Shown: positions 16,198 through 25,568 of the stretch, piece by piece
How positions within the stretch are numbered: position 1 is the stretch's first letter
Layout of the letters: the number at the start of each line of letters is the position of its first letter
Assembly: GCA_031410595.1 (NCBI GenBank)
Contig: JANNZM010000104.1
Span: 1 to 64,000 of the forward strand
Reading direction: 5' to 3'
DNA: 64,000 nt
From: JANMCE01 sp031410595
Lineage (GTDB): Bacteria > Actinomycetota > Acidimicrobiia > Acidimicrobiales > Ilumatobacteraceae
Position numbers and translations under genes: made by a program
Notes under the pieces: generated by a model
The model's database searches: none
What the model saw: the letters and a program-made list of their open reading frames with translations, nothing else
Told to the model about the DNA's origin: nothing

Positions 16198-18471
16198 ATG
16201 AGTGCAGATTCCCATGCTCCTGCGGCTGCTCCGGCGGGCCCGCGCAAAATAAAGCCGTACCAACTCGTTGCCGGGTTTGGTGCCGCGTTCGGTCTCTTCA
16301 CCGTGGTGTCCGGCATTGTCCCGTTGCTCACCAAGTGGCACGACAAGTCGGAGGTGAGCCGCGAGCCGTTCGTCGGCATTCCCGGCCCCATCCAGTTGAT
16401 GTTCTACCTGGTCACGCCGGTGCTGCTCGTGTACACCGCATTGCTCTTCGCCGACCGCATCCGCAATTGGGAGCGCGGCGGACCCGACAACCGTCGCACC
16501 ACTCCGCAAAACGCCCGGCGGCGCCTGGCTGACTTCCGCGCTGGTGTCTACATGAAGACCCTGCTGCGCGACCCAGCCGCCGGCGTCATGCATTCGCTGA
16601 TGTACTTCGGCTTTCTCATCCTGCTCGCCGTCACCACCGTGTCGGAGATCGATCATCAGATGCCACCGGCTGGCAAGTTCCTGCATGGCGGTACCTATCA
16701 GGGCTTCGCGTTCGTCGGCGACATCGGCGGCACCATGTTCTTGGCCGGCATCGTGTGGGCGATGGTTCGTCGTTATATTCAGCGGCCCTACCGCATCCGC
16801 GTGAAGTCTCGCCCCGAGCACGCCATCGGGCTTGGCCTGTTCCTTGTGCTCGGCCTGTCGGGCTTTGGCGCCGAGATGTTCCGCATTGCCGAGCAGTGGC
16901 ACAACGGCAAGAACATGAGCTTCGAGAAGTGGAGCTTCATCGGCTACCCGCTGGCGTCGCTGGTGAAGAACGTCGGTGCATTACGCGGCTGGCACCAAGG
17001 CTTTTGGATTCTGCACGTGGTGTGTTTCTTCGGCTTCCTAATCATGTTGCCCATCACCATGTTGCGCCACATGATCACCTCGCCCATCAACATGTATCTC
17101 AAGGATCGTGAACGTCCGAAGGGTGCCATGAAGGCCATGCCGAACCTGACCGAAACCGAGCTCGAAACGTTCGGCGCGTCGGTGGTGGAAGACTTCACCT
17201 GGAAGCAGTTGATGGATACCGACGCATGCACCATGTGCGGACGCTGCACCAGCGTGTGCCCGGCCAACGCAACGGGCAAGAAACTCGATCCGCGCGAAAT
17301 TGTCCTCAAGACCGGCGCGGTTATGGCCGGCTCTGCGCAACACGCCCACGTGTCGCCGCCCATCAGCGGTTACGCCAAAGTGTCGTCCAGCTCGCTGTTC
17401 GAGCTCATCTCGGCCGAGGAAGTATGGGCCTGTACGTCGTGCCGGGCGTGCGATGAGATCTGTCCGGTAAACATCGAAATCCTCGACAAAATCCTCGACA
17501 TGCGCCGCTACCTCACATTGATGGAATCCGACTTCCCCGCCGAACTCGGCGGTGCGTTCCGCGGCATGGAGAACCAGGGCAACCCGTGGGGGATGAGCCA
17601 AGGCGAGCGGGCCGACTGGGCGAAAGACTTCCCAGACGTGCAAGTCGTCAGCCCGGGTGAGCCGATCACCACCGAGTACCTCTACTGGGTCGGTTGCGCC
17701 GGCTCATTCGACGACAAGAACAAGAAGGTCAGCCAGGCCATGGCCAAGCTGATGAAGCGCGCTGGCGTCGACGTGGCCATTCTCGGACCGTCGGAAATGT
17801 GCACGGGTGACTCGGCTCGTCGCTCGGGCAACGAGTATCTGTTCCAGATGCTGGCCATGCCGAACATCGAGATGATGAACGGCATGGGCGTACGCAAGAT
17901 CATCACCCAGTGCCCGCACTGCTTCAACACCATCAAGAACGAATACCCGCAGTTCGGTGGTAACTACGAAGTGGTGCACCACAGCCAGTTCCTTGAGCAC
18001 CTGATCGCCACCGGCAAACTCGACGTCTCAACGGCTTCACTTGAGGAGCGCATCGTCTACCACGACAGCTGCTACCTCGGCCGTCACAACGACATCTACA
18101 CCGCGCCGCGAAAGGTGATTGGTTCGTTGAAGGGCATCGACATCATCGAAATGCCCCGCAACGGCACCAAGGGCATGTGCTGCGGCGCCGGCGGAGCGCG
18201 TATGTGGATGGAAGAAAATGTCGGCACCAAAGTGAATGACGAGCGAGCGCTCGAAGCCATTTCCACCGGCGCCGAGCGCGTCGCGACCGCGTGCCCGTTC
18301 TGCTACATCATGATGGACGACGGCGTGAAGGCGGCAGGCAAGGAGGAGCACGAGGTCAAGGTGGCCGACATCTCGCTCCACCTGCTCGAAGCCATCGAGC
18401 GGGGCGAGGCCATGGCGGCGAGACCCGAGACGCCGCTTGCGCCTCTCTCTGCGACAGGTGCTGGCGAATGA
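16198..18471 (+). CDS. HdrD-like Fe-S oxidoreductase fused to a cytochrome-b-like membrane domain
   Basis: The 757-residue protein combines a nitrate-reductase-gamma-like membrane part (about 25-300, five or so spans with several histidines) with two 4Fe-4S motifs, CTMCGRCTSVCP near 343 and CTSCRACDEICP near 411. Two cysteine-rich CCG domains follow, the second ending in MCCGAGGARMWMEE near 660. The set is that of heterodisulfide-reductase-related (HdrD/GlpC/DsrK-like) electron transfer proteins, which pass electrons between membrane quinone and a soluble partner. The partner is not encoded nearby. The stop overlaps the rmlA start (ATGA). Confidence 0.88.
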   Translation: MSADSHAPAAAPAGPRKIKPYQLVAGFGAAFGLFTVVSGIVPLLTKWHDKSEVSREPFVGIPGPIQLMFYLVTPVLLVYTALLFADRIRNWERGGPDNRRTTPQNARRRLADFRAGVYMKTLLRDPAAGVMHSLMYFGFLILLAVTTVSEIDHQMPPAGKFLHGGTYQGFAFVGDIGGTMFLAGIVWAMVRRYIQRPYRIRVKSRPEHAIGLGLFLVLGLSGFGAEMFRIAEQWHNGKNMSFEKWSFIGYPLASLVKNVGALRGWHQGFWILHVVCFFGFLIMLPITMLRHMITSPINMYLKDRERPKGAMKAMPNLTETELETFGASVVEDFTWKQLMDTDACTMCGRCTSVCPANATGKKLDPREIVLKTGAVMAGSAQHAHVSPPISGYAKVSSSSLFELISAEEVWACTSCRACDEICPVNIEILDKILDMRRYLTLMESDFPAELGGAFRGMENQGNPWGMSQGERADWAKDFPDVQVVSPGEPITTEYLYWVGCAGSFDDKNKKVSQAMAKLMKRAGVDVAILGPSEMCTGDSARRSGNEYLFQMLAMPNIEMMNGMGVRKIITQCPHCFNTIKNEYPQFGGNYEVVHHSQFLEHLIATGKLDVSTASLEERIVYHDSCYLGRHNDIYTAPRKVIGSLKGIDIIEMPRNGTKGMCCGAGGARMWMEENVGTKVNDERALEAISTGAERVATACPFCYIMMDDGVKAAGKEEHEVKVADISLHLLEAIERGEAMAARPETPLAPLSATGAGE

Positions 18472-19346
18472 AGGGCATCGTCCTGGCCGGAGGTTCCGGT
18501 ACGCGTCTGCACCCGGTGACCCGTTCGGTCTCCAAGCAGTTGCTGCCGGTGTACGACAAGCCGATGATCTACTACCCGCTTTCGGTGCTGATGCTGGCCG
18601 GCATCCGAGAGATTCTGATCATCTCCACGCCCCATGACCTGCCGCTGTTCGAGCGGCTCTTCGGTACCGGGGCCGACATTGGTGTGCAGTTCTCCTACGC
18701 CGAGCAGGCCGCGCCAAATGGCCTGGCCGAGGCGTTCATCATCGGGCGCGAGTTCATCGGCACCGACGACGTTTGCCTGGTACTGGGTGACAACATCTTC
18801 CACGGTGAAGGCCTGTCGAAGATCCTGCGGTCGGCGGCCCACGACATTGCCGACCACGGCGGTTGCCAGCTCTTCGGCTATACCGTGTCGGATCCCGAGC
18901 GCTACGGGGTCGCGGAGGTGGATCACGACATGCGGATCCTTTCGATCGAGGAGAAGCCGTCGGCGCCTAAGAGCAACATGGCGGTCACCGGCTTGTACTT
19001 CTACGACAACACTGTTGTTGAGGTCGCCGCTGCGCTCAAGCCGTCACCACGAGGTGAGTTGGAAATCACCGATGTGAACCGCCACTATGTAGAGGCCAGT
19101 AAGGCGCATCTGCAAAAGCTTGGTCGCGGTATGGCCTGGCTCGACACCGGCACCCACGATTCGCTGCTGGAAGCCGCCACGTTCGTGCAGGTATTGGAGC
19201 ATCGCCAGGGCGTGCAGATTGCGTGTATCGAAGAAATCGCCTTCGAGAACCGCTGGATCACATCAGATCAGTTGTCCGTCCTGGCCGAAGCACTCGGGAA
19301 GTCCAGTTACGGCCAGTATCTCCGCCGAGTCGCAGCCGCAGTCTGA
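18468..19346 (+). CDS. rmlA: glucose-1-phosphate thymidylyltransferase
   Basis: RmlA makes dTDP-glucose from dTTP and glucose-1-phosphate, the first step to dTDP-rhamnose. The 292-residue protein begins with the nucleotidyltransferase loop GIVLAGGSGTRLHPVT (residues 3-18), then KQLLPVYDKPMIYYP, LGDNIFHG near 107, and the EEKP and LDTGTHDSLLEA motifs. It starts inside the stop of the Fe-S protein gene (ATGA). No rmlBCD genes are in the window, so they must lie elsewhere. Confidence 0.95.
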   Translation: MKGIVLAGGSGTRLHPVTRSVSKQLLPVYDKPMIYYPLSVLMLAGIREILIISTPHDLPLFERLFGTGADIGVQFSYAEQAAPNGLAEAFIIGREFIGTDDVCLVLGDNIFHGEGLSKILRSAAHDIADHGGCQLFGYTVSDPERYGVAEVDHDMRILSIEEKPSAPKSNMAVTGLYFYDNTVVEVAAALKPSPRGELEITDVNRHYVEASKAHLQKLGRGMAWLDTGTHDSLLEAATFVQVLEHRQGVQIACIEEIAFENRWITSDQLSVLAEALGKSSYGQYLRRVAAAV

Positions 19347-19359
19347 CGGTATCGGGCCG

Positions 19360-19917
19360 CTATTGATACAGGTCGGCGACCTGGAAGGTGATGTCCGGGC
19401 AGTCGAGGGTGAGAAGGTCTGCCGGTCCGTGCAGGGTGTGTACCCAAAGGTCCCCAGCGCGCCGATGCCGGATGACGAACGGCTCGTCCGGATCAGAACT
19501 CACCATCAGGTAGTTCTTCAAGGCCGGGATACTTGAGTACTGTCCGAGTTTCACCGTGCGGTCAATGCCCTGCGTGGAGGGGGACAGAACCTCCACAATG
19601 AGACACGGGCTGGTCTCGAATCGACTGTTTTCCCCGCTGCAGGTGACCATCACATCCGGGTAGAACACGCTGCCCGTGGCAACGACCAGGAGGGCCAAAT
19701 CAGCCACGAACGCTTCGCACCCTTGTTGGCGTGCCGCAGCGTCAAGCAGCGCACCGACTCTCATTGCAATTCGGGCATGCGGGCGGGACCCGCCTGTCAT
19801 GGCGTAGACCACCCCGCCAACGAACTCATGACGAAGTTCCTGGGTGTCCTGCCACCCCCAATACTCATCGAGCGACATGTGGTAAGGATGCCCGTACATC
19901 TGCTCAAGTGCGCTCAC
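19360..19917 (-). CDS. Uma2/DUF820-family putative endonuclease
   Basis: The 185-residue protein fits the Uma2 family, which has a PD-(D/E)XK nuclease-like fold. It has MSLDEYW near the start, ELRHEFVGGVVYAM (about 28-41), then VFYPDVMVTC and PCLIVEVLSPSTQGIDR, which supply the D and E-x-V acidic residues, and KLGQYSSIPALKNYL. Such genes are abundant in cyanobacteria and Actinobacteria and are poorly understood. It is convergent with rmlA (13 bp gap) and divergent from the SNF2 gene. Confidence 0.82.
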   Translation of the reverse strand: MSALEQMYGHPYHMSLDEYWGWQDTQELRHEFVGGVVYAMTGGSRPHARIAMRVGALLDAAARQQGCEAFVADLALLVVATGSVFYPDVMVTCSGENSRFETSPCLIVEVLSPSTQGIDRTVKLGQYSSIPALKNYLMVSSDPDEPFVIRHRRAGDLWVHTLHGPADLLTLDCPDITFQVADLYQ

Positions 19918-19983
19918 AGACTCATGCTACCGGCTCCCCTCGTCCAGCAGTTCGCTGGTCCCGTTCCATTCTGGCCCGTGTAC

Positions 19984-20001
19984 TGACCCTGTATTGGGTC
20001 A
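19984..20001. promoter_or_regulatory. palindrome upstream of the SNF2 gene
   Basis: TGACCC-TGTATT-GGGTCA is a perfect 6-6-6 palindrome, 20 bp before the GTG of the SNF2 gene and 67 bp before the divergent Uma2 start. It overlaps the expected promoter, since TAGGTT at 20009-20014 would be the -10 of a leaderless mRNA. An operator is likely but untested. Confidence 0.45.
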
Positions 20002-20020
20002 AGCCCGATAGGTTGTAGGC

Positions 20021-22948
20021 GTGCTGCATGCGGTTTGGGATGACGGGCTGGTCATCTTTGGGTATCGAGGTCGAGTACTCGATCGAAAGACCGTTGAATC
20101 GTTCGCGTCGACCCTGTTCATAGGGCTCGATGAGCAGAAGTCGAACGTGCTCGAACTGGCGGCTCCGGGCCGGCGCGGGCCCCTTGAAGTGCATTCACTC
20201 CGCATCGAAATTCACGACGCGACCGAGGCCTTTTTGCAGCGCGCCTGGGTGCCGTGGCGCAGCCTCAGCCCGTCGCTCGCGTGGTTCGCACGCGCCGCTC
20301 GGTTGAGTCAGGATGTGGCTCAGGCCGGTTTGGTGTTGCCGTCGCTCATGGTTGACGCCGACGGACACGGGGTGGCGAGTTGGCAGCCCGTCATCAACGA
20401 CCAGATCGGTGGTCGACTGGCCGATCTCACGCGCACTATGCCGACCGTCGTCGGTGCCCTTCGTCCATCGCTCGAAGCGTGGCAGATCACCTCCATGGTC
20501 ACCACCGCGTTCACCGACGATGCGGTTCGCCTCACGCTGGCCGAAACACCAGTGGCCGATCCTTCGCCCCATAGCCGCAGCGCCGACGACGTGGTAGCGC
20601 GCCGCTTTCTGGGCGCGCTGACGTCGCGCGATTCGGGTGTCGGAGCACGGTCGCCGGCCGAACACGCCGCGTTGCAGCATCTCGCTCAATCGGTGACCCG
20701 CTGGACATCGCCGGGCGTGGGACGGTCGCCCACCACCGACATTGCGGTCATGCTGCGCGTGGTCGAACCGAATGATCTCGACATCCAGGAAGGCAACGAA
20801 CTGGCCGACCTCGATCCCGAGGAATTGCCGTGGCTGGTGGAGATGGTGCTGGCGCCACTGAGCGACCAGAGTTTGTTGATAACGGCGGCCGACGTGCTGG
20901 GGGATTCGGACAAGGCTGCGTTGTTGAACCTCACACCAGCCGAAGTCGAGCGCGCCATCAACCTGGCCAAGCGCAGGGTCGTTCGTGCCGCGCCGTCGTT
21001 GGCTGCAGCCTTGGCCGATGATCACGCAACAACCGCAGCACTACCGCTGGCCGAGATCATCACGTTTCTACGCGCCGATGCGGCACGCCTCGAACTGGCC
21101 AAGGTGCGGGTGCTGCTGCCGACGTGGTGGGCAAAAAAGCCGCGCACCAAGGTCAAGGGGGAGGCGAAACCGAGCGATGCGCCCGTCACATCCGGCGGGC
21201 TCGATGTGGCTTCCATCGTCACCGTCGACTGGCAGGTGGCGCTGGACGGCGAGAAGCTCACGTCGTCGGAGTTGACCCGCCTGGCGACGGCCAAGCAGGA
21301 GCTTGTCTACATCCGCAACAAGTGGGTTCGCTTCGACCCCGACAGCATCGCCCAGGTGCTCACCGCGCTGACCCGGGTGAAACGCGAGCGGTCAACGTTA
21401 AGCGCAATCGAAGTCGTACAGATCGGTGCCGATGCCGAACTCGAAGTATCGGGCGAAGGATGGGTACAGGAGTTGCTCGCCGGTCTGCCCGATGACCGCA
21501 TTACCCCCCTGCCTGAGCCCGAAGGTTTCGTTGGACATCTTCGCCCGTATCAGCAGCGCGGCCTTGGTTGGCTGGCGTTCCTCCAGCGCATCGGTCTGGG
21601 AGGCTGCCTGGCCGACGACATGGGCCTTGGTAAGACGGCACAGCTGCTGGCCCTGCTCGCCCACGAACGCCAAGGCGGCACCACGGTGTGGCCGACGCTC
21701 GTTGTGTGTCCGCTCTCAGTCGTGCGGAACTGGGAGACCGAATCGGCTCGGTTCACACCCGGGTTGAAGGTGCTGGTGCTGCATGGTCCCGGTCGCCCCA
21801 AAGGTGACGAACTCGCGGCGGCTGTTCGCGGTCACGACCTCGTGGTGACCACCTACGCTACCGCCACACGCGATGCTGTGGCGCTTGCGGCTCTTCGTTG
21901 GGATCGGCTCGTCGCCGACGAGGCGCAGAATGTGAAGAACCCCGGCACGACCGCCGCCCGCGCGCTACGACGGATTCCTGCCCGACAGAAAGTCGCGCTC
22001 ACTGGCACCCCGGTGGAAAACCGGTTATCCGAACTGTGGGCCGTGTGCGATCTGGTCAACCCCGGTCTGCTGGGCAACGCCACCCGGTTCCGACAGCACT
22101 TCGCGGTGCCTATCGAGCGGAACCGTGACGTGGAGCGGACTGACGAGTTGCGGGCGATGGTGCAGCCGTTCATGTTGCGGCGCTCGAAGGCTGACCGCTC
22201 GCTCGTGCCCGACCTGCCACCCAAGTTGGAACAAGTTGCGTATGCAACGTTGACCAGAGAGCAGGCGACGCTCTACCAGTCGGTCGTCGACGTGCTCCTC
22301 TCCACCCTCGATCATCTCGATGGCATCGACCGACGTGGCGCGATCCTGGCGGCAATTACGCGGCTGAAGCAGATCTGCAATCACCCGGCTCATTACCTGG
22401 CTGATGGCAGCGTTTTGGCGGGACGCAGCGGCAAGCTCGCACGCTTCGACGAGTTGGTCGGCGACCTGCTCGACGCCGACGAAAAGATGCTGGTCTTCAC
22501 GCAGTATCGGGAGATGGGTCTGATCCTGGCTCGTCATCTTCGCGAGCACACTCGCCTTGACGTGCCGTTCCTGCATGGCGGGGTGTCAAAGACGAAGCGC
22601 GACAAAATGGTCGACCAGTTCCAGGAAGGCGCCGGCGGCCCCATCCTGCTCGTGTCGTTGAAGGCGGGCGGCAGCGGTCTCAACCTGACTGCTGCCAGCC
22701 AGGTGGTGCACTACGACCGCTGGTGGAATCCGGCCGTCGAAAACCAGGCCAGCGATCGGGCGTGGCGCATCGGTCAGACGCGCACCGTGCTCGTCCACAA
22801 GATGGTGTGCCAGGGCACGGTGGAAGAGCGCATCGATGCGTTGATCGAAGGCAAGAAGGACCTGGCCGACCGTGTGGTCGGCTCGGGTGAAGGTTGGATC
22901 ACCGAACTGACCACGTCGGAAATCCGAGATCTGCTGGTGCTGCGATGA
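20021..22948 (+). CDS. SNF2-family helicase/ATPase (DUF3670-type)
   Basis: This is a DNA-translocating Swi2/Snf2 ATPase of the bacterial type, 975 residues. The first half (about 1-500) is the DUF3670-like N-terminal region. The helicase core starts at YQQRGLGWL, with Walker A DDMGLGKTAQ near 535, DEAQ near 633, ALTGTPVENRLSELW, and motif V/VI in SLKAGGSGLNLT and DRAWRIGQTRTV. GTG 20021 follows TAGGTT by 6 nt. The downstream SWIM-finger gene overlaps its stop, so the two form a unit, as often seen for this family. The role may be chromatin-like remodelling, repair or transcription recycling. Confidence 0.93.
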   Translation: MLHAVWDDGLVIFGYRGRVLDRKTVESFASTLFIGLDEQKSNVLELAAPGRRGPLEVHSLRIEIHDATEAFLQRAWVPWRSLSPSLAWFARAARLSQDVAQAGLVLPSLMVDADGHGVASWQPVINDQIGGRLADLTRTMPTVVGALRPSLEAWQITSMVTTAFTDDAVRLTLAETPVADPSPHSRSADDVVARRFLGALTSRDSGVGARSPAEHAALQHLAQSVTRWTSPGVGRSPTTDIAVMLRVVEPNDLDIQEGNELADLDPEELPWLVEMVLAPLSDQSLLITAADVLGDSDKAALLNLTPAEVERAINLAKRRVVRAAPSLAAALADDHATTAALPLAEIITFLRADAARLELAKVRVLLPTWWAKKPRTKVKGEAKPSDAPVTSGGLDVASIVTVDWQVALDGEKLTSSELTRLATAKQELVYIRNKWVRFDPDSIAQVLTALTRVKRERSTLSAIEVVQIGADAELEVSGEGWVQELLAGLPDDRITPLPEPEGFVGHLRPYQQRGLGWLAFLQRIGLGGCLADDMGLGKTAQLLALLAHERQGGTTVWPTLVVCPLSVVRNWETESARFTPGLKVLVLHGPGRPKGDELAAAVRGHDLVVTTYATATRDAVALAALRWDRLVADEAQNVKNPGTTAARALRRIPARQKVALTGTPVENRLSELWAVCDLVNPGLLGNATRFRQHFAVPIERNRDVERTDELRAMVQPFMLRRSKADRSLVPDLPPKLEQVAYATLTREQATLYQSVVDVLLSTLDHLDGIDRRGAILAAITRLKQICNHPAHYLADGSVLAGRSGKLARFDELVGDLLDADEKMLVFTQYREMGLILARHLREHTRLDVPFLHGGVSKTKRDKMVDQFQEGAGGPILLVSLKAGGSGLNLTAASQVVHYDRWWNPAVENQASDRAWRIGQTRTVLVHKMVCQGTVEERIDALIEGKKDLADRVVGSGEGWITELTTSEIRDLLVLR

Positions 22949-23598
22949 GTGTCGGCCCGACCCTGGGACACATTGGCCGTCTGCTCGCCGCCCTAGCCGA
23001 CAGCGGGCGCCTGGTGCGCGGACATGAGCTGGTGGAAGATGGTCGCGTGCGTGACCTCATCATTGCGTCCGAACGCATCGAAGCGGTCGTGTGGGGTTCA
23101 CGCCACGACCCGTATGAGGTCATCATCCATGTGCCTTCGGGTGGTGAGTTGCCGACTGATCCGCGCCAGCTTCGGTTCTCATGCACCTGCCCCGACTGGG
23201 GCGACCCTTGCAAGCACGCGGTAGCCGTGGCGTTGTCGGCCGCCAACGAGCTGGATGGCAACCATCGACTGCTCCAGACGCTGCTGGGCGATGCGGCCAC
23301 TGCGCCCGGCGACCAAGACCAACTCGACGTAGCAGCCCGCGAGCGATCAGTTGTTGTTGCAACTACCGTTGCACCGCCGCGTGAACGACCAACATGGGCG
23401 CAGGATCTCACGGACGGACGCTCGCCGACGACGGTTGAAGGGTGGCTGGGCGACGATCCCGGCCGCCAACCCGCCGTTCCCCCGCTTGAGGAAGACCCGA
23501 CCGAGCTCTTCTTGTCGCTCGGCGCGCTGCACGTGGGTGACGGTCCGGACCTCGCACCGTCACTCCAGCTGTTGATCTATCGCCTGACCGAAGGCTGA
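22945..23598 (+). CDS. SWIM zinc-finger protein
   Basis: The 217-residue protein contains one SWIM finger, CTCPDWGDPCKH (about 80-91), with the C-x-C-x(n)-C-x-H pattern that binds zinc and often DNA or protein. The N-terminal 70 residues look like a beta-rich lead-in (GRVRDLIIASERIEAVVWGS) and the rest is Pro/Glu-rich and probably flexible. ATG 22945 overlaps the SNF2 stop as ATGA. SNF2 and SWIM partners are commonly adjacent in bacteria, so it is probably an accessory subunit of the upstream ATPase. Confidence 0.85.
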   Translation: MSVGPTLGHIGRLLAALADSGRLVRGHELVEDGRVRDLIIASERIEAVVWGSRHDPYEVIIHVPSGGELPTDPRQLRFSCTCPDWGDPCKHAVAVALSAANELDGNHRLLQTLLGDAATAPGDQDQLDVAARERSVVVATTVAPPRERPTWAQDLTDGRSPTTVEGWLGDDPGRQPAVPPLEEDPTELFLSLGALHVGDGPDLAPSLQLLIYRLTEG

Positions 23599-23642
23599 GG
23601 TGTCGTCAACACGTTTTCCGCGGGCGCGCAGCGGTTCGGTCT

Positions 23643-24254
23643 CTAGTTGAAGTTTTCGTGGTAGCGGCTGGGGGTTGGCCCGCGTTGACCTTGGTACTTC
23701 GACCCGGCCGCGCCCGAGCCGTACGGTTTGTCGGCCGGAGTGGTCATGGTAAGGAAGCTGATCTGGCCGACCTTCATACCGGGGTAGAGCGTGATGGGCA
23801 GATTGGCGACGTTTGCGAGTTCCAACGTGACGTGACCGTCAAAACCGGCATCGATAAATCCGGCAGTGGAATGGATAAGCAGGCCCAACCGGCCCAGGCT
23901 GGACTTGCCTTCAATGCGGCCTACCAGATCGTCCGGAACACCCACGCGCTCAAGAGTGGCGCCGAGCACGAATTCGCCGGGGTGGAGCATGAAGACGCCG
24001 TCTTCGGCCACTTCGACTTCTTCGGTCAAGAAGCGCATGTCTTGCTTGAGGTCGATGATGCCAGCCGAATGGTTGCGAAAGATGCGGAAGAATCGGTCGA
24101 GCTTCACGTCAACCGATGAAGGTTGAATGCACGACTCATCGAGCGGATCGAGCACGATGCGCCCGGCCGCCAACTGTTCACGAAGGGATCGATCAGACAG
24201 GATCACGAGCGAGACGTTAGTTATGTTTGGCCCGAGGAACGCAAAGTTCCACAT
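23643..24254 (-). CDS. dcd: dCTP deaminase
   Basis: Dcd deaminates dCTP toward dUMP for dTMP synthesis. It may be the bifunctional dCTP deaminase/dUTPase form common in Actinobacteria. Motifs are complete: VILSDRSLREQL, SCIQPSSVDVKLD, the catalytic block GRIEGKSSLGRLGLLIHSTAGFID, and the C-terminal KYQGQRGPTPSRY. Family members start at the GTG at 24206 (ILSDRSL), but that codon lacks a ribosome site. ATG 24254, in frame, has GGAGGAG at 24259-24265, so I annotate the longer form (203 residues) with a 16-residue extension. Confidence 0.93.
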   Translation of the reverse strand: MWNFAFLGPNITNVSLVILSDRSLREQLAAGRIVLDPLDESCIQPSSVDVKLDRFFRIFRNHSAGIIDLKQDMRFLTEEVEVAEDGVFMLHPGEFVLGATLERVGVPDDLVGRIEGKSSLGRLGLLIHSTAGFIDAGFDGHVTLELANVANLPITLYPGMKVGQISFLTMTTPADKPYGSGAAGSKYQGQRGPTPSRYHENFN

Positions 24255-24330
24255 GTGGCTCCTCCGATCGGGCAGGATGTCGGAGCCGACGAAGCATGAT
24301 CTTTGGAGGCACAGGAACGGGGGATGAATT

Positions 24331-25200
24331 GTGGGTTCGGTGTGCATTATCGGGAACCCGGATGCCGGCGACGGATCGGCCTCGGTTGTGGCCAACTCGG
24401 TTGTGGCGGCCGCTGTTGCCGCCGGCCACGACGTCACGCTGGCCACGCCCGACTCTCAGGCAGGGACGAACGCTGCGTTGCGTAGTGCGTTACAAACCAA
24501 GGTTGAACGGGTCATCGTGATCGGTGGTGACGGCATTGTGCACCTGGCGGTCAATGCGCTGGCCATGACGGGCGTTGTGCTGGGCATCATCCCCATCGGC
24601 ACGGGTAACGATGGGGCTCGCGCGCTTGGCCTGCCCGCGTCGCCTACGGCAGCAATTGAAGCGGCGCTGCAATCTGCGATCGACGTGGACGCCATACGAA
24701 CCGAGCACGGATGGGCGCTCACCGTTGCCACGGCAGGGTTTGGCGTAGCCGTAAACAAGCGAGCAAACCGGCTGCGATGGCCGCGGGGCGCGGCGGTCTA
24801 CAAACGGGCAACGATCGAGGAGCTGCCGGGTCTGCGACCTCTGCCGCTTACGCTCACGGTCGACGGGGTTTCGCATGAGGTCTCCGTGACGCTGATCGCG
24901 GTAGGCAACGGCGCCTACTTCGGCGGCAATATGCAGATCTGCCCGGCCGCCGATCCGTTCGACGGGCTGCTCGACGTGACCGTCGTCGGCAAACTGGGAC
25001 GCGTTGAACTGCTGCGTTTCTTTCCCACCGTGTTCAACGGAACCCATCTCTCACACCCGCAGGTAAGCACCTACCGGGGCCGCGTCATCGAACTCAGAGG
25101 CCCCGCCGAGTTATGGGCCGACGGCGAACCGATGGGTCTGCTGCCCGTCACCCTTCAAGCGATTCCGCGGGCCTTAAGAATTGCGGGCGTGTCGCGCTAA
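24331..25200 (+). CDS. diacylglycerol-kinase-family lipid kinase
   Basis: The 289-residue protein belongs to the DAGK_cat/YegS group, which phosphorylates diacylglycerol or related lipids. The nucleotide-binding GGDG is at residues 65-68, PIGTGND at 88-94, and the C-terminal half has GNGAYFGGNMQICPAADPFDG and ADGEP. Usually the third position of the first motif is followed by Thr; here it reads GGDGIV. The start is GTG 24331, divergent from dcd by about 75 bp. The exact lipid cannot be told. Confidence 0.87.
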   Translation: MGSVCIIGNPDAGDGSASVVANSVVAAAVAAGHDVTLATPDSQAGTNAALRSALQTKVERVIVIGGDGIVHLAVNALAMTGVVLGIIPIGTGNDGARALGLPASPTAAIEAALQSAIDVDAIRTEHGWALTVATAGFGVAVNKRANRLRWPRGAAVYKRATIEELPGLRPLPLTLTVDGVSHEVSVTLIAVGNGAYFGGNMQICPAADPFDGLLDVTVVGKLGRVELLRFFPTVFNGTHLSHPQVSTYRGRVIELRGPAELWADGEPMGLLPVTLQAIPRALRIAGVSR

Positions 25201-25222
25201 CCTGCGTACTTGTAGCAGTTCT

Positions 25223-25293
25223 GCGGGTGTAGTTCAGAGGCAGAACATCAGCTTCCCAAGCTGAGAACGCGGGTTCGATTCCCGTCACCCGCT
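25223..25293 (+). tRNA. tRNA-Gly (anticodon CCC)
   Basis: The cloverleaf is complete. Acceptor GCGGGTG pairs with CACCCGC, the D-stem is GTTC/GAAC, and the anticodon stem TCAGC/GCTGA has loop TTCCCAA (anticodon CCC). The T-arm is CGGG-TTCGATT-CCCG. The discriminator is T at 25293 and CCA is not encoded. It reads GGG codons. The accessory zone starts right after it. Confidence 0.95.
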
Positions 25294-25295
25294 CC

Positions 25296-25568
25296 GAGTG
25301 TTTAGCCTGTTCAGGGTTTCTGTGTGCTGCTGGTGGGCTCGGCGCCTAGTGAAGAAGCTCAGCGTGTGAAACTAGTTGCGAGCTCATCGAGGGCACCATC
25401 GACTTCTGTGCAACTCTCGCTCGGGTTCCCGTTGGTCGATGATGCGAGCGTGTCGAACAACTCGAACACCACTTGGCCGCCGGCACCAGAACTTGAGCGG
25501 GGCAGCGTATTCCTTCAGAGGGTCTGGAGCAGCAACCTTTGGGTGCTCGGTACCGAGAAGGCGTGCGC
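25296..25568. other. gap after tRNA-Gly
   Basis: No intact gene is seen. On the minus strand a short open stretch (about 25363-25480) encodes an acidic peptide ending at a stop near 25363, which may be a remnant. No copy of the tRNA 3' end was found nearby that would mark an integration site. Confidence 0.4.
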
